Shown in pieces: positions 53,829-62,720 of a stretch of 64,000 nucleotides of DNA. Each line of letters opens with the position of its first letter. The first letter of the stretch is position 1. The stretch covers positions 31,752 to 95,751 of the forward strand of contig KQ960829.1 of the NCBI GenBank assembly GCA_001553355.1, written 5' to 3'. A program made the position numbers and the translations under genes. A model generated the notes under the pieces. It was not told the origin of the DNA. It did no database searches and was given only the letters and a program-made list of their open reading frames with translations. The stretch comes from Veillonellaceae bacterium DNF00626 (GTDB taxonomy: Bacteria; Bacillota; Negativicutes; Veillonellales; Dialisteraceae).

Positions 53829-55190
53829 ATGAATTTACCATTGATCTACCTCATTTTTATCCCATTAACAATTATAACCGTTCTACTTATTGGTTATTAC
53901 GCATCAAAATCTGTTAATACGTCGACAGCTTATAGTGTAAACGGAAGAAATTCTAAAGAAATCATGATTGCCGGCAGTCTTTTAGGTACCTCTATCGGCG
54001 GAGGAGCAACAGTTGGCACAGCACAAATGGCTTTTTCATTTGGTATCTCTGCTTTTTGGTTTACCTTAGGTACAGGAATCGCATTTATTATTATGGGACT
54101 TTTTTACGCAAAAAAATTAAGAGAAACGCCTATGGAAACAGTTCCTCAATTTCTATCTTCCATTTATGGAGAAAAAATAGAAACCCCTGCAACGATCATC
54201 AGCTCTATCGGTATTTTATTATCCGCTGTGGCAAGTTCTCTGCCGGGCATTCATCTCATTGCTTTTCTCTTTCATATTTCCTTTATCAATGCGGCCTTAC
54301 TTCTCATGATTTTCGTTATTTTATATACTTTCTTTGGCGGTATGAAAACGGCGGCTATTGGAGGATTAGCCAAAACTTTTGTTATTTATACTACGTTATT
54401 CATAGCAGGATATATCGCCTTTCTGTCATTATCGGAACCGGCGGCTTTCCTTTCATTGCCGTCTTTCTATTTTTCTTTAGCCCCTAAAGGCACATGCGCT
54501 GTCTTTACTGATTTATTGGCTCTTATTACCGGCCTCATTTGTACACAAACTTATGTGCAATGTATTTTTTCCGCAAAGTCGCCTACCTTTGCTATGTGGG
54601 GTTGTTTCATTGCTGCGCTCATTATTATCCCTGTGGGATTACCTTCCGTTGCCATCGGAATGTACATGCATCTCTATTACCCCGAAGCCATCAGCACTTT
54701 AGTACTTCCTCTCTTTTTACTCCATGAAGTTCCGCCGATTTTAGGAGCCATTGCCATCGGAAGTATTCTCTTGGCACTCATCGGAAGTATTGGAGGATTA
54801 TCACTAGGCGTAGGCACTATGATTTCTCATGACCTTCTCGCACCCATTTTACACATCAAAAAAGACAAAATTCTTTTATGGATAACAAAAGCATCTGTTA
54901 TCGCCGTCATGGTTCTCGCATCATTTATCGCTATTTTATACCATGACAGTCAAATTCTCTTTTGGAACTATGCTTCCTTAGCCCTTCGAGGCGCCGGATT
55001 CCTTATTCCCTTCACAGCGGCCCTTTTTTATCCGTCATTATTTCACAAAAAATCTGTCCTTTTCTCCTTATGGAGCGGATCATTAGCCGGCTTAGCTGCT
55101 TTATTTTTGCCGGGAGAAATTAATCCATTCTTTATTACATTGTCCGTTAGTGTTATTATTTTACTATTGGGATTATTTCTGGAAAAATAA
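53829..55190 (+). CDS. Sodium:solute symporter (SSS family)
   Basis: 453 residues from the ATG at 53829 (AGGAGG upstream). About 13 hydrophobic helices. SSS pattern: YSVNGRNSKEIMIAGSLLGTSIGGGATVGTAQMAF (~38-72), YTFFGGMKTAAIGGLAKTFV (~165-184). Imports an organic solute with Na+; substrate not determinable. Between parA and an HAD phosphatase. Confidence 0.85.
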   Translation: MNLPLIYLIFIPLTIITVLLIGYYASKSVNTSTAYSVNGRNSKEIMIAGSLLGTSIGGGATVGTAQMAFSFGISAFWFTLGTGIAFIIMGLFYAKKLRETPMETVPQFLSSIYGEKIETPATIISSIGILLSAVASSLPGIHLIAFLFHISFINAALLLMIFVILYTFFGGMKTAAIGGLAKTFVIYTTLFIAGYIAFLSLSEPAAFLSLPSFYFSLAPKGTCAVFTDLLALITGLICTQTYVQCIFSAKSPTFAMWGCFIAALIIIPVGLPSVAIGMYMHLYYPEAISTLVLPLFLLHEVPPILGAIAIGSILLALIGSIGGLSLGVGTMISHDLLAPILHIKKDKILLWITKASVIAVMVLASFIAILYHDSQILFWNYASLALRGAGFLIPFTAALFYPSLFHKKSVLFSLWSGSLAGLAALFLPGEINPFFITLSVSVIILLLGLFLEK

Positions 55191-55191
55191 T

Positions 55192-55207
55192 TGTTTCACG
55201 TGAAACA
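55192..55207. promoter_or_regulatory. parS site 2 (perfect)
   Basis: TGTTTCACGTGAAACA, a perfect 16-bp consensus in the gap before the HAD gene. Confidence 0.95.
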
Positions 55208-55220
55208 TGAGGAGTATATT

Positions 55221-55937
55221 ATGATCAAATCTGTTATTTTTGATATGGACGGCACTTTATTAAATACCATTACCGATTTAACCATCGCGACCAATTACGC
55301 TTTAAAAGAAACAGGACATGCCTACGGTTTTTCTGAAAATGAAATTAAACTCTGCTTCGGTTGGGCTCTTCGTTTAGATATGATTAAAGCCTTGGCATTA
55401 TCTAAAAATTTTTCAAAAAAAGAAATAGAATTGGCAGGCGTAGAAATTCCTATCCATCAATTATCTATCACTGAAAAAGAAGTAGCAGACATGCAAGAAA
55501 TTTTTGTTTCGTTTTATCAAAAAAGTCATAGCCCACATACAAAACCTTATGACGGAATAGTACCACTTCTTGACCGATTGCAAAAAGAGGGAATACAATT
55601 AGCCGTAGCATCGAATAAAGATGATTTTTCCGTAAAAGAACTGACCAATAAATTATTTCCTTCTTATTTCACCATAGCCAAAGGCTGCCATCCGGGTCTA
55701 TTAAGAAAGCCCGATCCATCCATGATTTTTGAGATTATGAATGATTTTGGCACAAAAAAAGAAAATGTCGTTTACATTGGTGATTCTGAAGTGGATATTC
55801 TCACCGGCATCAATGGGCATTTTCCTACCATTTCCGTTACTTGGGGGTTCCGCACAAAAGAATTTTTGAAAAATCACAAAGCGACTTATATCGTAGATAA
55901 TACAAATGAATTGTATCAATTAATTCAGAAATTATGA
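55221..55937 (+). CDS. HAD-superfamily phosphatase (phosphoglycolate phosphatase-like)
   Basis: 238 residues from the ATG at 55221 (GAGGAG upstream; an earlier in-frame start would translate the parS site). Motif I FDMDGTLLNT (~7-16), motif II VASNKDD (~125), motif III with RKPDP (~164), motif IV IGDSEVD (~185). Cap type 1 helical domain. Probably acts on a small phosphate ester such as phosphoglycolate; substrate uncertain. Confidence 0.88.
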   Translation: MIKSVIFDMDGTLLNTITDLTIATNYALKETGHAYGFSENEIKLCFGWALRLDMIKALALSKNFSKKEIELAGVEIPIHQLSITEKEVADMQEIFVSFYQKSHSPHTKPYDGIVPLLDRLQKEGIQLAVASNKDDFSVKELTNKLFPSYFTIAKGCHPGLLRKPDPSMIFEIMNDFGTKKENVVYIGDSEVDILTGINGHFPTISVTWGFRTKEFLKNHKATYIVDNTNELYQLIQKL

Positions 55938-55941
55938 GCAC

Positions 55942-55971
55942 AAAAAACGCAGCTATTATGCTGCGTTTTTT
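55942..55971. terminator. Bidirectional terminator
   Basis: AAAAAACGCAGC and GCTGCGTTTTTT perfect arms, 6-base loop, between convergent genes. Confidence 0.93.
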
Positions 55972-55972
55972 A

Positions 55973-57091
55973 TTACTTATGCTCAAAAATATCTACTCTA
56001 TCTTTATTTTTTTCACTATCTTCTTTATTATCTGCGTCACTTAAATGACTTTCATCTTTATACATACCTACCAAATGATCCATATCAACACCTTTTGCTG
56101 CTAAATAAGATGCCACCGCTTTTACTCGACGAATAGCTAAATCATCATCAGCATCTCCTGACGTATAAGCCACCAATTTGAAAGTATGTCCCGTTTCTTT
56201 CTCTTTTTCTATCACTTGACTTAAAAAGGTCAATTGTGTCGTATCAAAAACATCTGATTTCTTAGCAAAGTGAATACTGCAGGTATAATAATCATTTTCT
56301 TTTTTCTCCGATTTTTCCACATTTATTTCTTTATCTTCTGTTTTCTCAATCACTTTATTTGTTTTCACTGCCGGTAAATATTCGATGTCAGATACATCAT
56401 TTTTTTCAGCCTTTTTTTCTTCCTTCATAGGTTCATATTCATAAAGAGTATCTTGTTCATTTTCATTGGAAGAAAGTGACTCTTTCTTATTACTTCCTCC
56501 AAAACGATAGGTAAGACCTGCTAAAAAGCCTTTATAAGTAATATCTTTTTCTTTATTTGCTTTAGTATCCATATAGCGATACCCGGCATTCAAACTTACA
56601 TCTTTATCCAAATCATAAGACACGCCACCTTCAAGAATAACTGTATCTTTAGACCCTTTTGCACCCTTAACATACACATCTAAATCATCATTTACAGGAT
56701 GGTCTGCGATAAAACCAAGTTGCACCACATGATTATTATTGCTGCTTTTCCCTAATAAATCTTCAGGTAAAGCACTTGAATCAATGATATGATATCCGGC
56801 AAATAAGGAAACATGAGGCATCACATTGTATAACACATTCATTTCATTACTATTGCCTAAGCCCCTTTTATTTTTTAATCCGTAATGATCAAAGCGAACA
56901 GATAATTTATCACTAATCCCATATTGAAGACCACCGAACAAATTCCATCTTCCCGATGCAGTAAAACCATCAATTTTCATTGATGTATCCCACATCCCTG
57001 CATTGACTTTCCACTCACCTGAATTAATTTGTCCGTAAGAAACTGTACTTATTGCCATTAAAGATAAAGCTAATGCGATTACTTTTTTCAT
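55973..57091 (-). CDS. Outer-membrane barrel protein with C-terminal OmpA-like domain
   Basis: 372 residues. Signal peptide (cleavage near VSYGQ, ~20). Residues ~22-200 alternate beta strands ending in aromatic residues (GYRYMDTKANKE, FLAGLTYRFGG), an 8-strand-type barrel. A charged Glu/Lys linker spans ~205-270. Residues ~272-372 resemble an OmpA/MotB domain (IHFAKKSDVFDTTQLTFLSQV, IRRVKAVASYLAAKGVD, NKDRVDIF), which binds peptidoglycan and tethers the outer membrane. The usual NxxLSxxRA is DDDLAIRRVKA here. AAAGGAGG ribosome site. Confidence 0.85.
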   Translation of the reverse strand: MKKVIALALSLMAISTVSYGQINSGEWKVNAGMWDTSMKIDGFTASGRWNLFGGLQYGISDKLSVRFDHYGLKNKRGLGNSNEMNVLYNVMPHVSLFAGYHIIDSSALPEDLLGKSSNNNHVVQLGFIADHPVNDDLDVYVKGAKGSKDTVILEGGVSYDLDKDVSLNAGYRYMDTKANKEKDITYKGFLAGLTYRFGGSNKKESLSSNENEQDTLYEYEPMKEEKKAEKNDVSDIEYLPAVKTNKVIEKTEDKEINVEKSEKKENDYYTCSIHFAKKSDVFDTTQLTFLSQVIEKEKETGHTFKLVAYTSGDADDDLAIRRVKAVASYLAAKGVDMDHLVGMYKDESHLSDADNKEDSEKNKDRVDIFEHK

Positions 57092-57209
57092 GATAGCCTC
57101 CTTTGTTTTCTCTGTATTAATTTAATTATACCATTTTTTATTTACTTTGTATCAAAAAATAAATGACACTTTATAAAAGATACCCTATAATAAAGAAAAG
57201 GAGTCATTT

Positions 57210-58109
57210 ATGAAAGAAAAAAGAAAATCAAATCTACTAACCTCTTTATCCGATATCTTCGGAAAATCCGATTTACGGAAAAATATATGGAAACAAAATG
57301 ATTTTTATTTTCGTGCGCTAAAAAATAAATGGCAAGACATCGCGGGAGATATCTTAGCCAAAGAATCTTATATAGCTTATGAAAAAAAGGATACTATTTT
57401 CATTTATGTCACCAATTCCGTTTGGATGCATGAATTATTTATGCAAAAAAGCAATCTTTTACAAAAAATCAATCAAGATGCCTATGGCAAAAAATTCAAA
57501 AATATTCGTTTTCTTCCGGCTATCGAAAAAAAAGAAATACTACCTAAAACATCTATTTCTTCGATAAATAATTATTTTAATAATGAACATCAGCGCTATG
57601 ATATCCATCTCACCGAAGAAGAAAATCAAAATATTAATACGTGGATTCATGGTCATGTAAAAAATGATAAAATAAAACCCTTACTGGAAAACTATATGAA
57701 AGGCGCTTTTACACGAAAAAAAGGCGATATAGAAGCCGGATATCATCCTTGCCTACTTTGTCAGGACTATATCCCAAAAGATCAAAAAATATGTTTTCCT
57801 TGTCTCACTAAATTAGAACAATCAAAAATAGGAAAAATCATTCTCATATTAAAAGAACATCCCGATTATCAATATCAGGATGTAAAAGATTATGTCATCT
57901 GCCATTACAGCACCTACGAAACAGCACGAGAACAATTAATACAACGAATCAGACAAAAAATTTACTTAAAGATAGATGCTCCTTTTCATAAACGATTTTT
58001 ATTAGCTCTTTTACTTCATAAACCACTAAAAAATATTTCCCTTCGTGAAGCAGAGCAGGCATTAAGAAATTTGCCTCAAACAAAAAATGATGTTATCAAT
58101 CAAAAATAA
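57210..58109 (+). CDS. DciA-like (DUF721) protein with C-terminal zinc-ribbon domain
   Basis: 299 residues. N-terminal ~95 residues fit DUF721/DciA (FYFRALKNKWQDIAGDILAKESY, then IFIYVTNSVWMHELFMQKSNLL), a KH-like domain that loads DnaB helicase in bacteria lacking DnaC. A linker follows, then HPCLLCQDYIPKDQKICFPC (~183-202), a C-x2-C...C-x2-C zinc ribbon, and a helical tail. Located beside recF near oriC, like other Firmicute DciA genes. The added C-terminal half is unusual compared with ~100-150 aa DciA. Confidence 0.8.
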   Translation: MKEKRKSNLLTSLSDIFGKSDLRKNIWKQNDFYFRALKNKWQDIAGDILAKESYIAYEKKDTIFIYVTNSVWMHELFMQKSNLLQKINQDAYGKKFKNIRFLPAIEKKEILPKTSISSINNYFNNEHQRYDIHLTEEENQNINTWIHGHVKNDKIKPLLENYMKGAFTRKKGDIEAGYHPCLLCQDYIPKDQKICFPCLTKLEQSKIGKIILILKEHPDYQYQDVKDYVICHYSTYETAREQLIQRIRQKIYLKIDAPFHKRFLLALLLHKPLKNISLREAEQALRNLPQTKNDVINQK

Positions 58110-58116
58110 ATACTCA

Positions 58117-58132
58117 TTTTTCACGTGAAACA
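58117..58132. promoter_or_regulatory. parS site 3
   Basis: TTTTTCACGTGAAACA, one mismatch, between the convergent DciA-like and recF genes. Confidence 0.85.
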
Positions 58133-59194
58133 TCATAAAGAAATGATATTTCCTTTGAATAAAATATTTTTCTCCGCCGTAGTAATAATCGTTTGTATTT
58201 TATTATCTGATAAATAAGAAAATAAAGCTTTTTTTCTTTCTTCGTCAAGTTCACTATGTATATCATCCAAAAGGAGAACCGGATATTCACCGGTTTCTTT
58301 TTTTATGAATTTTATTTCTGCTAATTTCATCGCTACAATAGCCGTTCGCTGCTGTCCTTGAGAACCGTAAGCCGCTAAATTAAAACCGTTCATTTGAAAA
58401 ATAAAATCATCTCGATGAGGCCCTACCGATGTATGAAATAATAAGGAATCTTCTTCTCTATTTTCTGCTAACTTTTTTAAATACCATTCTTCTGTAAAAC
58501 AATCCGGATCACCGCCGGTTTTTTTATAAGCAAGTAACAAATTTTCTTTTGCTCCTGTTAATTGTTCCTCCAAAGGCTTCATCATTTCATTCATTTTTAA
58601 AATAGCTTCTTTTCTTTTTCGCACGATGTAAGCCGCACTTTTTGCGATTTGCATGTCCCATATATCAATTTCCGGTTTGAATCCTTTATATTTCGCATTT
58701 TTAAAAGCATAATTTCTCTGTTGCACCGCTCTATTATATTTGACAATTTCTTCATAATACCGAGGATTGATTTGAGATATTTCCACATCCAAAAAACGCC
58801 GTCTTTCATAAGGCGCTCCCTTAATTAATTGCAATTCATCCGGAGTAAATAAAACAGTCCTAAAAAATCCGAGCCAATCTTTTCTTTTGATTTCTGTATC
58901 ATTTAAATACATTTTTTTTCGGCGATCTCGAAATAATTTGATTTTTACTTCATGAATTGTTTCTCGAACAACAAAAGAGAGGAGAATAGTCCCCTCATTT
59001 TCTCCCATTTGAATCATTTCTTCATCTTTTGTTGCACGAAAAGATTTTCCGATGGACGCCACATATACAGCTTCTATAATATTCGTTTTTCCGACGCCGT
59101 TATTTCCTTGTAATATCGTTATTCTATCGGATAAATCTATTTCCTTTTCAAAAAAATTTCTAAAATGAATCAGCTTTATATTCTTACATTTCAT
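58133..59194 (-). CDS. recF: DNA replication and repair protein RecF
   Basis: 353 residues from the ATG at 59194, overlapping the S4 gene stop (ATGA). SMC-like ATPase that loads RecA at gaps. Walker A LQGNNGVGKTNIIEAVY (~28-44), signature YGSQGQQRTAIVAMKLAE (~271-288), Walker B YPVLLLDDIHSELDEER (~300-316). Order dnaA-dnaN-S4-recF is the canonical origin cluster. Confidence 0.96.
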   Translation of the reverse strand: MKCKNIKLIHFRNFFEKEIDLSDRITILQGNNGVGKTNIIEAVYVASIGKSFRATKDEEMIQMGENEGTILLSFVVRETIHEVKIKLFRDRRKKMYLNDTEIKRKDWLGFFRTVLFTPDELQLIKGAPYERRRFLDVEISQINPRYYEEIVKYNRAVQQRNYAFKNAKYKGFKPEIDIWDMQIAKSAAYIVRKRKEAILKMNEMMKPLEEQLTGAKENLLLAYKKTGGDPDCFTEEWYLKKLAENREEDSLLFHTSVGPHRDDFIFQMNGFNLAAYGSQGQQRTAIVAMKLAEIKFIKKETGEYPVLLLDDIHSELDEERKKALFSYLSDNKIQTIITTAEKNILFKGNIISL

Positions 59195-59409
59195 GAACAA
59201 TCTCCCACGATTTGATAAGATTCTTCATCAATTTGAAGTATATCTCCCGGACGAATTTTTTTCCTTTTTTCACTTACTTTTTGACCATTCAATAAAATAG
59301 AATGACTCTGCAAAAACATTCCTGTTTCACCGCCGGAAGAAATAAAATCCAATTTTTTAAGAATTTGATCAAGTTGTATATATTCACCGAAAATTTCAAT
59401 TTTTTTCAT
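59191..59409 (-). CDS. yaaA: S4-domain RNA-binding protein (YaaA family)
   Basis: 72 residues. S4-like fold: YIQLDQILKKLDFISSGGETGMFL (~10-33), LLNGQKVSEKRKKIRPGDIL (~38-57). Universally located between dnaN and recF in Firmicutes; likely binds RNA or ribosome. One base between dnaN stop and its start. Confidence 0.93.
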   Translation of the reverse strand: MKKIEIFGEYIQLDQILKKLDFISSGGETGMFLQSHSILLNGQKVSEKRKKIRPGDILQIDEESYQIVGDCS

Positions 59410-59410
59410 T

Positions 59411-60520
59411 TTATAATCCTTTGATAGGTGTTACTACATACCTAAAATCCTTATCTTTTTCTTGTTCAACTACCATCGGGCCATTTTTCATGACATGAAG
59501 AATAATTTTATCCCCGGTAGAATGTTTCAAAATATCTTCCACATAAGTATAATTAAATGTAATTTTCACATTTTCCCCATCCATCACTGCCGGAATGGAT
59601 GTTTCCGAACGACCGATATCCGGATCTTCTTCATACACACAAAGTGTGTTATCAGCGAATTTTAAATTAATTGTCTTATAACTCAAATCCCGAGAAATAG
59701 TACTAACAAAACGAACAGATTCTATAAATTCTTTTAAATCTAATTCTACTTTTAAATGGAAATGATCAGGAAATACTTTTTCATATTTTGGATATTCTCC
59801 ATTAATTAAAGTAGAAATGAAATAAGTATCCTCAAAAGCAAAAGCTACATGTCTATTGGCCCATGAAATTTCGATAGTAGCATCTTCTGCTGACGGAAGT
59901 AAACGTATCACATCTTGAAGTGCATAAATAGGAATAATAAAACGTCCTTCTTCAGAAACTGATTGATTAATTGTTATTTTTTTCGTAGCTAAATGATGAG
60001 CATTAGTAGCAACAAAAGTCACTGAATTATCTTTTATTTCACAAAGAACACCGGTAAACATAGGATTTTTGATATCATTTGATCCGGCAAAAGATACTTG
60101 ATTCACCATTTCAATAAATTCTTTACAAGACAAAAGAACATAATTTTGATGATCTATTTTCTTTACTTGAGGAAATTCGTCAAACTCTTTTGTCGGAAAA
60201 GCTGCATTATAAGAACCGATAGAAAAATGAACCAAAGATTCTCCGTTTTTTTGCTCCATAGTAACAAGCCCTTGCGGAAGTAATTTAATAGTATTCAATA
60301 ATTGAGGAGCAACAATAACTACTGTCCCTTCCTCTTTAATATCAGCATCACAAGAAGAAGCTATACCAATAGAATAATCATTGGCTTGAAATTCTGCTTT
60401 TCCTTCTTTTAATGAAATAAAAAATCCATTATTGGTGTTTGATGTTACTTTTGTTTGTGCTGCGCTTTGTACTTGTTCTAAAGCATGACTTAATTTTTGT
60501 GTATCGAATATGGCTTTCAT
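59411..60520 (-). CDS. dnaN: DNA polymerase III sliding clamp, beta subunit
   Basis: 369 residues, three clamp domains. MKAIFDTQKLSHALEQVQSA start, FVATNAHHLATKK (~173), RDLSYKTINLKF and the C-terminal MVVEQEKDKDFRYVVTPIKG (M-P-like end of clamp). Ring-shaped processivity factor. Start separated from dnaA by the oriC region at 60521-60756. Confidence 0.97.
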   Translation of the reverse strand: MKAIFDTQKLSHALEQVQSAAQTKVTSNTNNGFFISLKEGKAEFQANDYSIGIASSCDADIKEEGTVVIVAPQLLNTIKLLPQGLVTMEQKNGESLVHFSIGSYNAAFPTKEFDEFPQVKKIDHQNYVLLSCKEFIEMVNQVSFAGSNDIKNPMFTGVLCEIKDNSVTFVATNAHHLATKKITINQSVSEEGRFIIPIYALQDVIRLLPSAEDATIEISWANRHVAFAFEDTYFISTLINGEYPKYEKVFPDHFHLKVELDLKEFIESVRFVSTISRDLSYKTINLKFADNTLCVYEEDPDIGRSETSIPAVMDGENVKITFNYTYVEDILKHSTGDKIILHVMKNGPMVVEQEKDKDFRYVVTPIKGL

Positions 60521-60534
60521 GGTATCTCCTTTAC

Positions 60535-60573
60535 TAATAGTAATATAGTAATAAATAGTAACAGTAGTAGTAG
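60535..60573. promoter_or_regulatory. DnaA-trio array (basal unwinding element)
   Basis: Read 3' to 5' on the plus strand away from the DnaA boxes: GAT GAT GAT, then GAC AAT GAT AAA TAA TGA and further AT triplets. This is the 3'-GAT-type trinucleotide array through which DnaA loads on single-stranded DNA. A short G/C stretch (GGGC, 60573-60576) separates it from two abutting boxes, the same order as in B. subtilis. Confidence 0.75.
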
Positions 60574-60578
60574 GGCAT

Positions 60579-60751
60579 AGTGAATAAGTGAATAAATGGG
60601 TGAAAAGCTTTTTTCATAAGGGTTTTTATCTGTGAATAACTAAGGGAATAACATTTTTTTTTATTCACACAATTCACAAGAAATCGGAAAAATCATTTTT
60701 ATTCACAAGTTATTCACTACTTATTCGCTTTTTATTATATACTTATTCACA
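60579..60751. promoter_or_regulatory. oriC DnaA-box cluster between dnaA and dnaN
   Basis: Boxes by hand: TTATTCACT in reverse at 60579-60587 and 60587-60595; TTATTCACA reverse at 60631-60639; forward at 60661-60669, 60699-60707 and 60743-60751; TTATTCACT at 60710-60718; TTATTCGCT at 60721-60729. The prevailing sequence here is TTATTCACA rather than TTATCCACA. With the trio array this is the probable unwinding half of a bipartite origin. Confidence 0.9.
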
Positions 60752-60756
60752 GCCTT

Positions 60757-62433
60757 TTAGAACCTTGTATGAAGTAATTTTTTTATATTTTCCACAGCTG
60801 CTTGAGTTTCCGGATTTTTTTGTAAATCTTTTTCTACTTTAGTACAAGCATATAATACCGTAGCGTGATCCTTTCTGTTGAAAAAATCTTTAATGGCAGG
60901 ATACGTTTCATGAAGAATATTTCTACATAAATACATGGCGATTTGCCGTGGAATAACAATATTTTTTGGTCGCCCCTTTCCTAATAATTTATCCTTCCTT
61001 ACACCGAAATATTCGCACACCGTGTCAATGATAAAAGGAATACTAATTGTATGATCTTCTCCGGTGGGAATATAATCACACAGTGCTTTTTTCGCTACTT
61101 CCAAGGTGAGAGGAACTTTTTTATATAACAAATAAGCTTTCAATTTATTGTAGGCCCCTTCTAATTGGCGAACACTGGTGTTAATATTTCCTGCCATATA
61201 ATCAGTGACTTCCTTGGGAAGATGAATCCCATCCTTTTCCGCTCTGCGTAATAAAATAATTTTACAAATTTCATAATCAGGCGGAGAAATAGAAGCTAAA
61301 AGACCACTGGAAAAACGAGTTTTCAGGCGATCTTCCAACTCATTAATATCAGAAGGCGTGCGATCACTTGTCATAATAATATGTTTTTTATTATCAAAAA
61401 GAGTATTAAACGTGTTGAAAATTTCCGTGGTGGAAGAATTTTTTTTGCCTCCGAAAAATTGGATATCATCAATTAAAAGGTAATCTAAACTTCGATATTT
61501 ATCACGGAATAATTTTGTCGTTCCGTTCTGAATGGCCTCAATCAGCTCTGTCGTAAAATTCTCACTGGTCACTAAAAGAACAGATAAATCCGGTCGTTTC
61601 TTACGTACATAATTTTGAATGGCATGAAGTAAATGCGTCTTTCCTAAGCCAGACGGGCCATAAATAAAAAGAGGATTATAAGTAGAATCAGCCATCTCCG
61701 GATTGACACAGGATTTCGCTACGGCATAAGCTGCTTCATAAGCCATATCATTACAATTTCCATGAACAAAGTTTTCAAAAGAATAATCTCCATTAACGGG
61801 ATTAGAAATATATTTTCGCTGATTACATTGATTTGTATGTTTTGCGTCCTCTTTCGTCAATGTATGAAATAAATCGGATTGAATGATGTCCTGATGATAT
61901 TCAGTAATATCAGGTAAATGAACCTCATTTGGATTTTTTGGTTTTAACTTTTGAAGTTGGGGTAAAATAGTTTTGTCAAAGGAATCAGTACTGTCTAAAG
62001 GTTTTTCCTTTTCTTCCATCACTAAAGGCTTCGATTTTTTCTCCGGTATTTCTTCTACATAAGTAGACCCGGCAGATGATGGAATGATTTCTTTTGATTC
62101 TTTTTCCGATAATTCGGATGTGTTCGTTGGAACTTTGATATTTTTTTTATTTTCCGTAGATGCATTTTTTTGTTCCTGAATAAGTAATTGTACAGGACGT
62201 CCGATTTTTGACGATAAAAATTCTTCGATACGAATTTTATACAAAGCATCTATCCATTCAGCTAAATATTTTTCTTTTGTAGTGATGGTAAATTCATTAT
62301 TTTCAAAAGAAACGGGAAAAATATCTTTATAAAAACGATCATAATATTCGGGGTTTTTTTCTTTTACGCAGGATAAAACGTAAAACCAAAGTTCAAAAAT
62401 GTCCATGCGGGGGATTTCATCCTTTCTGTTCAT
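60757..62433 (-). CDS. dnaA: Chromosomal replication initiator DnaA
   Basis: 558 residues (or 549 from the ATG at 62406, which has AAAGGA upstream; the first ATG lacks a ribosome site). Domain I ~10-95; domain II a long Lys/Glu/Ser-rich linker ~95-205; domain III AAA+ with FIYGPSGLGKTHLLHAI (Walker A, ~248) and LLIDDIQFFGGKK (Walker B, ~310), sensor RLKTRFSSGL; domain IV DNA-binding with FNRKDHATVLYACTKVEKDL (~520). About 100 residues longer than B. subtilis DnaA, almost all in domain II. Confidence 0.97.
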   Translation of the reverse strand: MNRKDEIPRMDIFELWFYVLSCVKEKNPEYYDRFYKDIFPVSFENNEFTITTKEKYLAEWIDALYKIRIEEFLSSKIGRPVQLLIQEQKNASTENKKNIKVPTNTSELSEKESKEIIPSSAGSTYVEEIPEKKSKPLVMEEKEKPLDSTDSFDKTILPQLQKLKPKNPNEVHLPDITEYHQDIIQSDLFHTLTKEDAKHTNQCNQRKYISNPVNGDYSFENFVHGNCNDMAYEAAYAVAKSCVNPEMADSTYNPLFIYGPSGLGKTHLLHAIQNYVRKKRPDLSVLLVTSENFTTELIEAIQNGTTKLFRDKYRSLDYLLIDDIQFFGGKKNSSTTEIFNTFNTLFDNKKHIIMTSDRTPSDINELEDRLKTRFSSGLLASISPPDYEICKIILLRRAEKDGIHLPKEVTDYMAGNINTSVRQLEGAYNKLKAYLLYKKVPLTLEVAKKALCDYIPTGEDHTISIPFIIDTVCEYFGVRKDKLLGKGRPKNIVIPRQIAMYLCRNILHETYPAIKDFFNRKDHATVLYACTKVEKDLQKNPETQAAVENIKKLLHTRF

Positions 62434-62437
62434 ATAC

Positions 62438-62552
62438 TGTGAATAAGTAGTGAATAATTGTGAATAAGAAAAAAATAAAACTGCGAAAAAGGCATAAATA
62501 CAAGCATTTTTAACCGTGTTAAAAAAGTGAATAAGATTATGTCTGTGAATAA
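62438..62552. promoter_or_regulatory. DnaA-box cluster upstream of dnaA
   Basis: Reverse-orientation boxes TGTGAATAA at 62438-62446, 62459-62467 and 62544-62552, and AGTGAATAA at 62449-62457 and 62526-62534. This is the second half of a bipartite oriC (incAB-like) and probably mediates dnaA autorepression. Confidence 0.88.
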
Positions 62553-62672
62553 CTTTATTGTACCATTTGTTTTATTTTCTGTATATGTACAAGATGTGGG
62601 ACGATTTATTTTTTAACTACTACGTTAAAATTTAAAAATAAAATATTTGACGTAAAAAATTTTCAACCTAAG

Positions 62673-62700
62673 CTGATGGCTCTATAAGAGATGGTATAAT
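62673..62700 (+). promoter_or_regulatory. Promoter of the rRNA methyltransferase gene
   Basis: TATAAT at 62695-62700 with a weak -35 (CTGATG, 62673-62678), ~20 bases before the start codon; the strand switches here at the origin. Confidence 0.5.
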
Positions 62701-62720
62701 GAAAAAAAGGAGATAAAATC

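Noticed and set aside
55191..55220. Upstream start of the HAD gene reading through parS
   Set aside because: The ATG at 55221 has a proper GAGGAG site; the longer version would merely translate the parS palindrome (FHVKHE).
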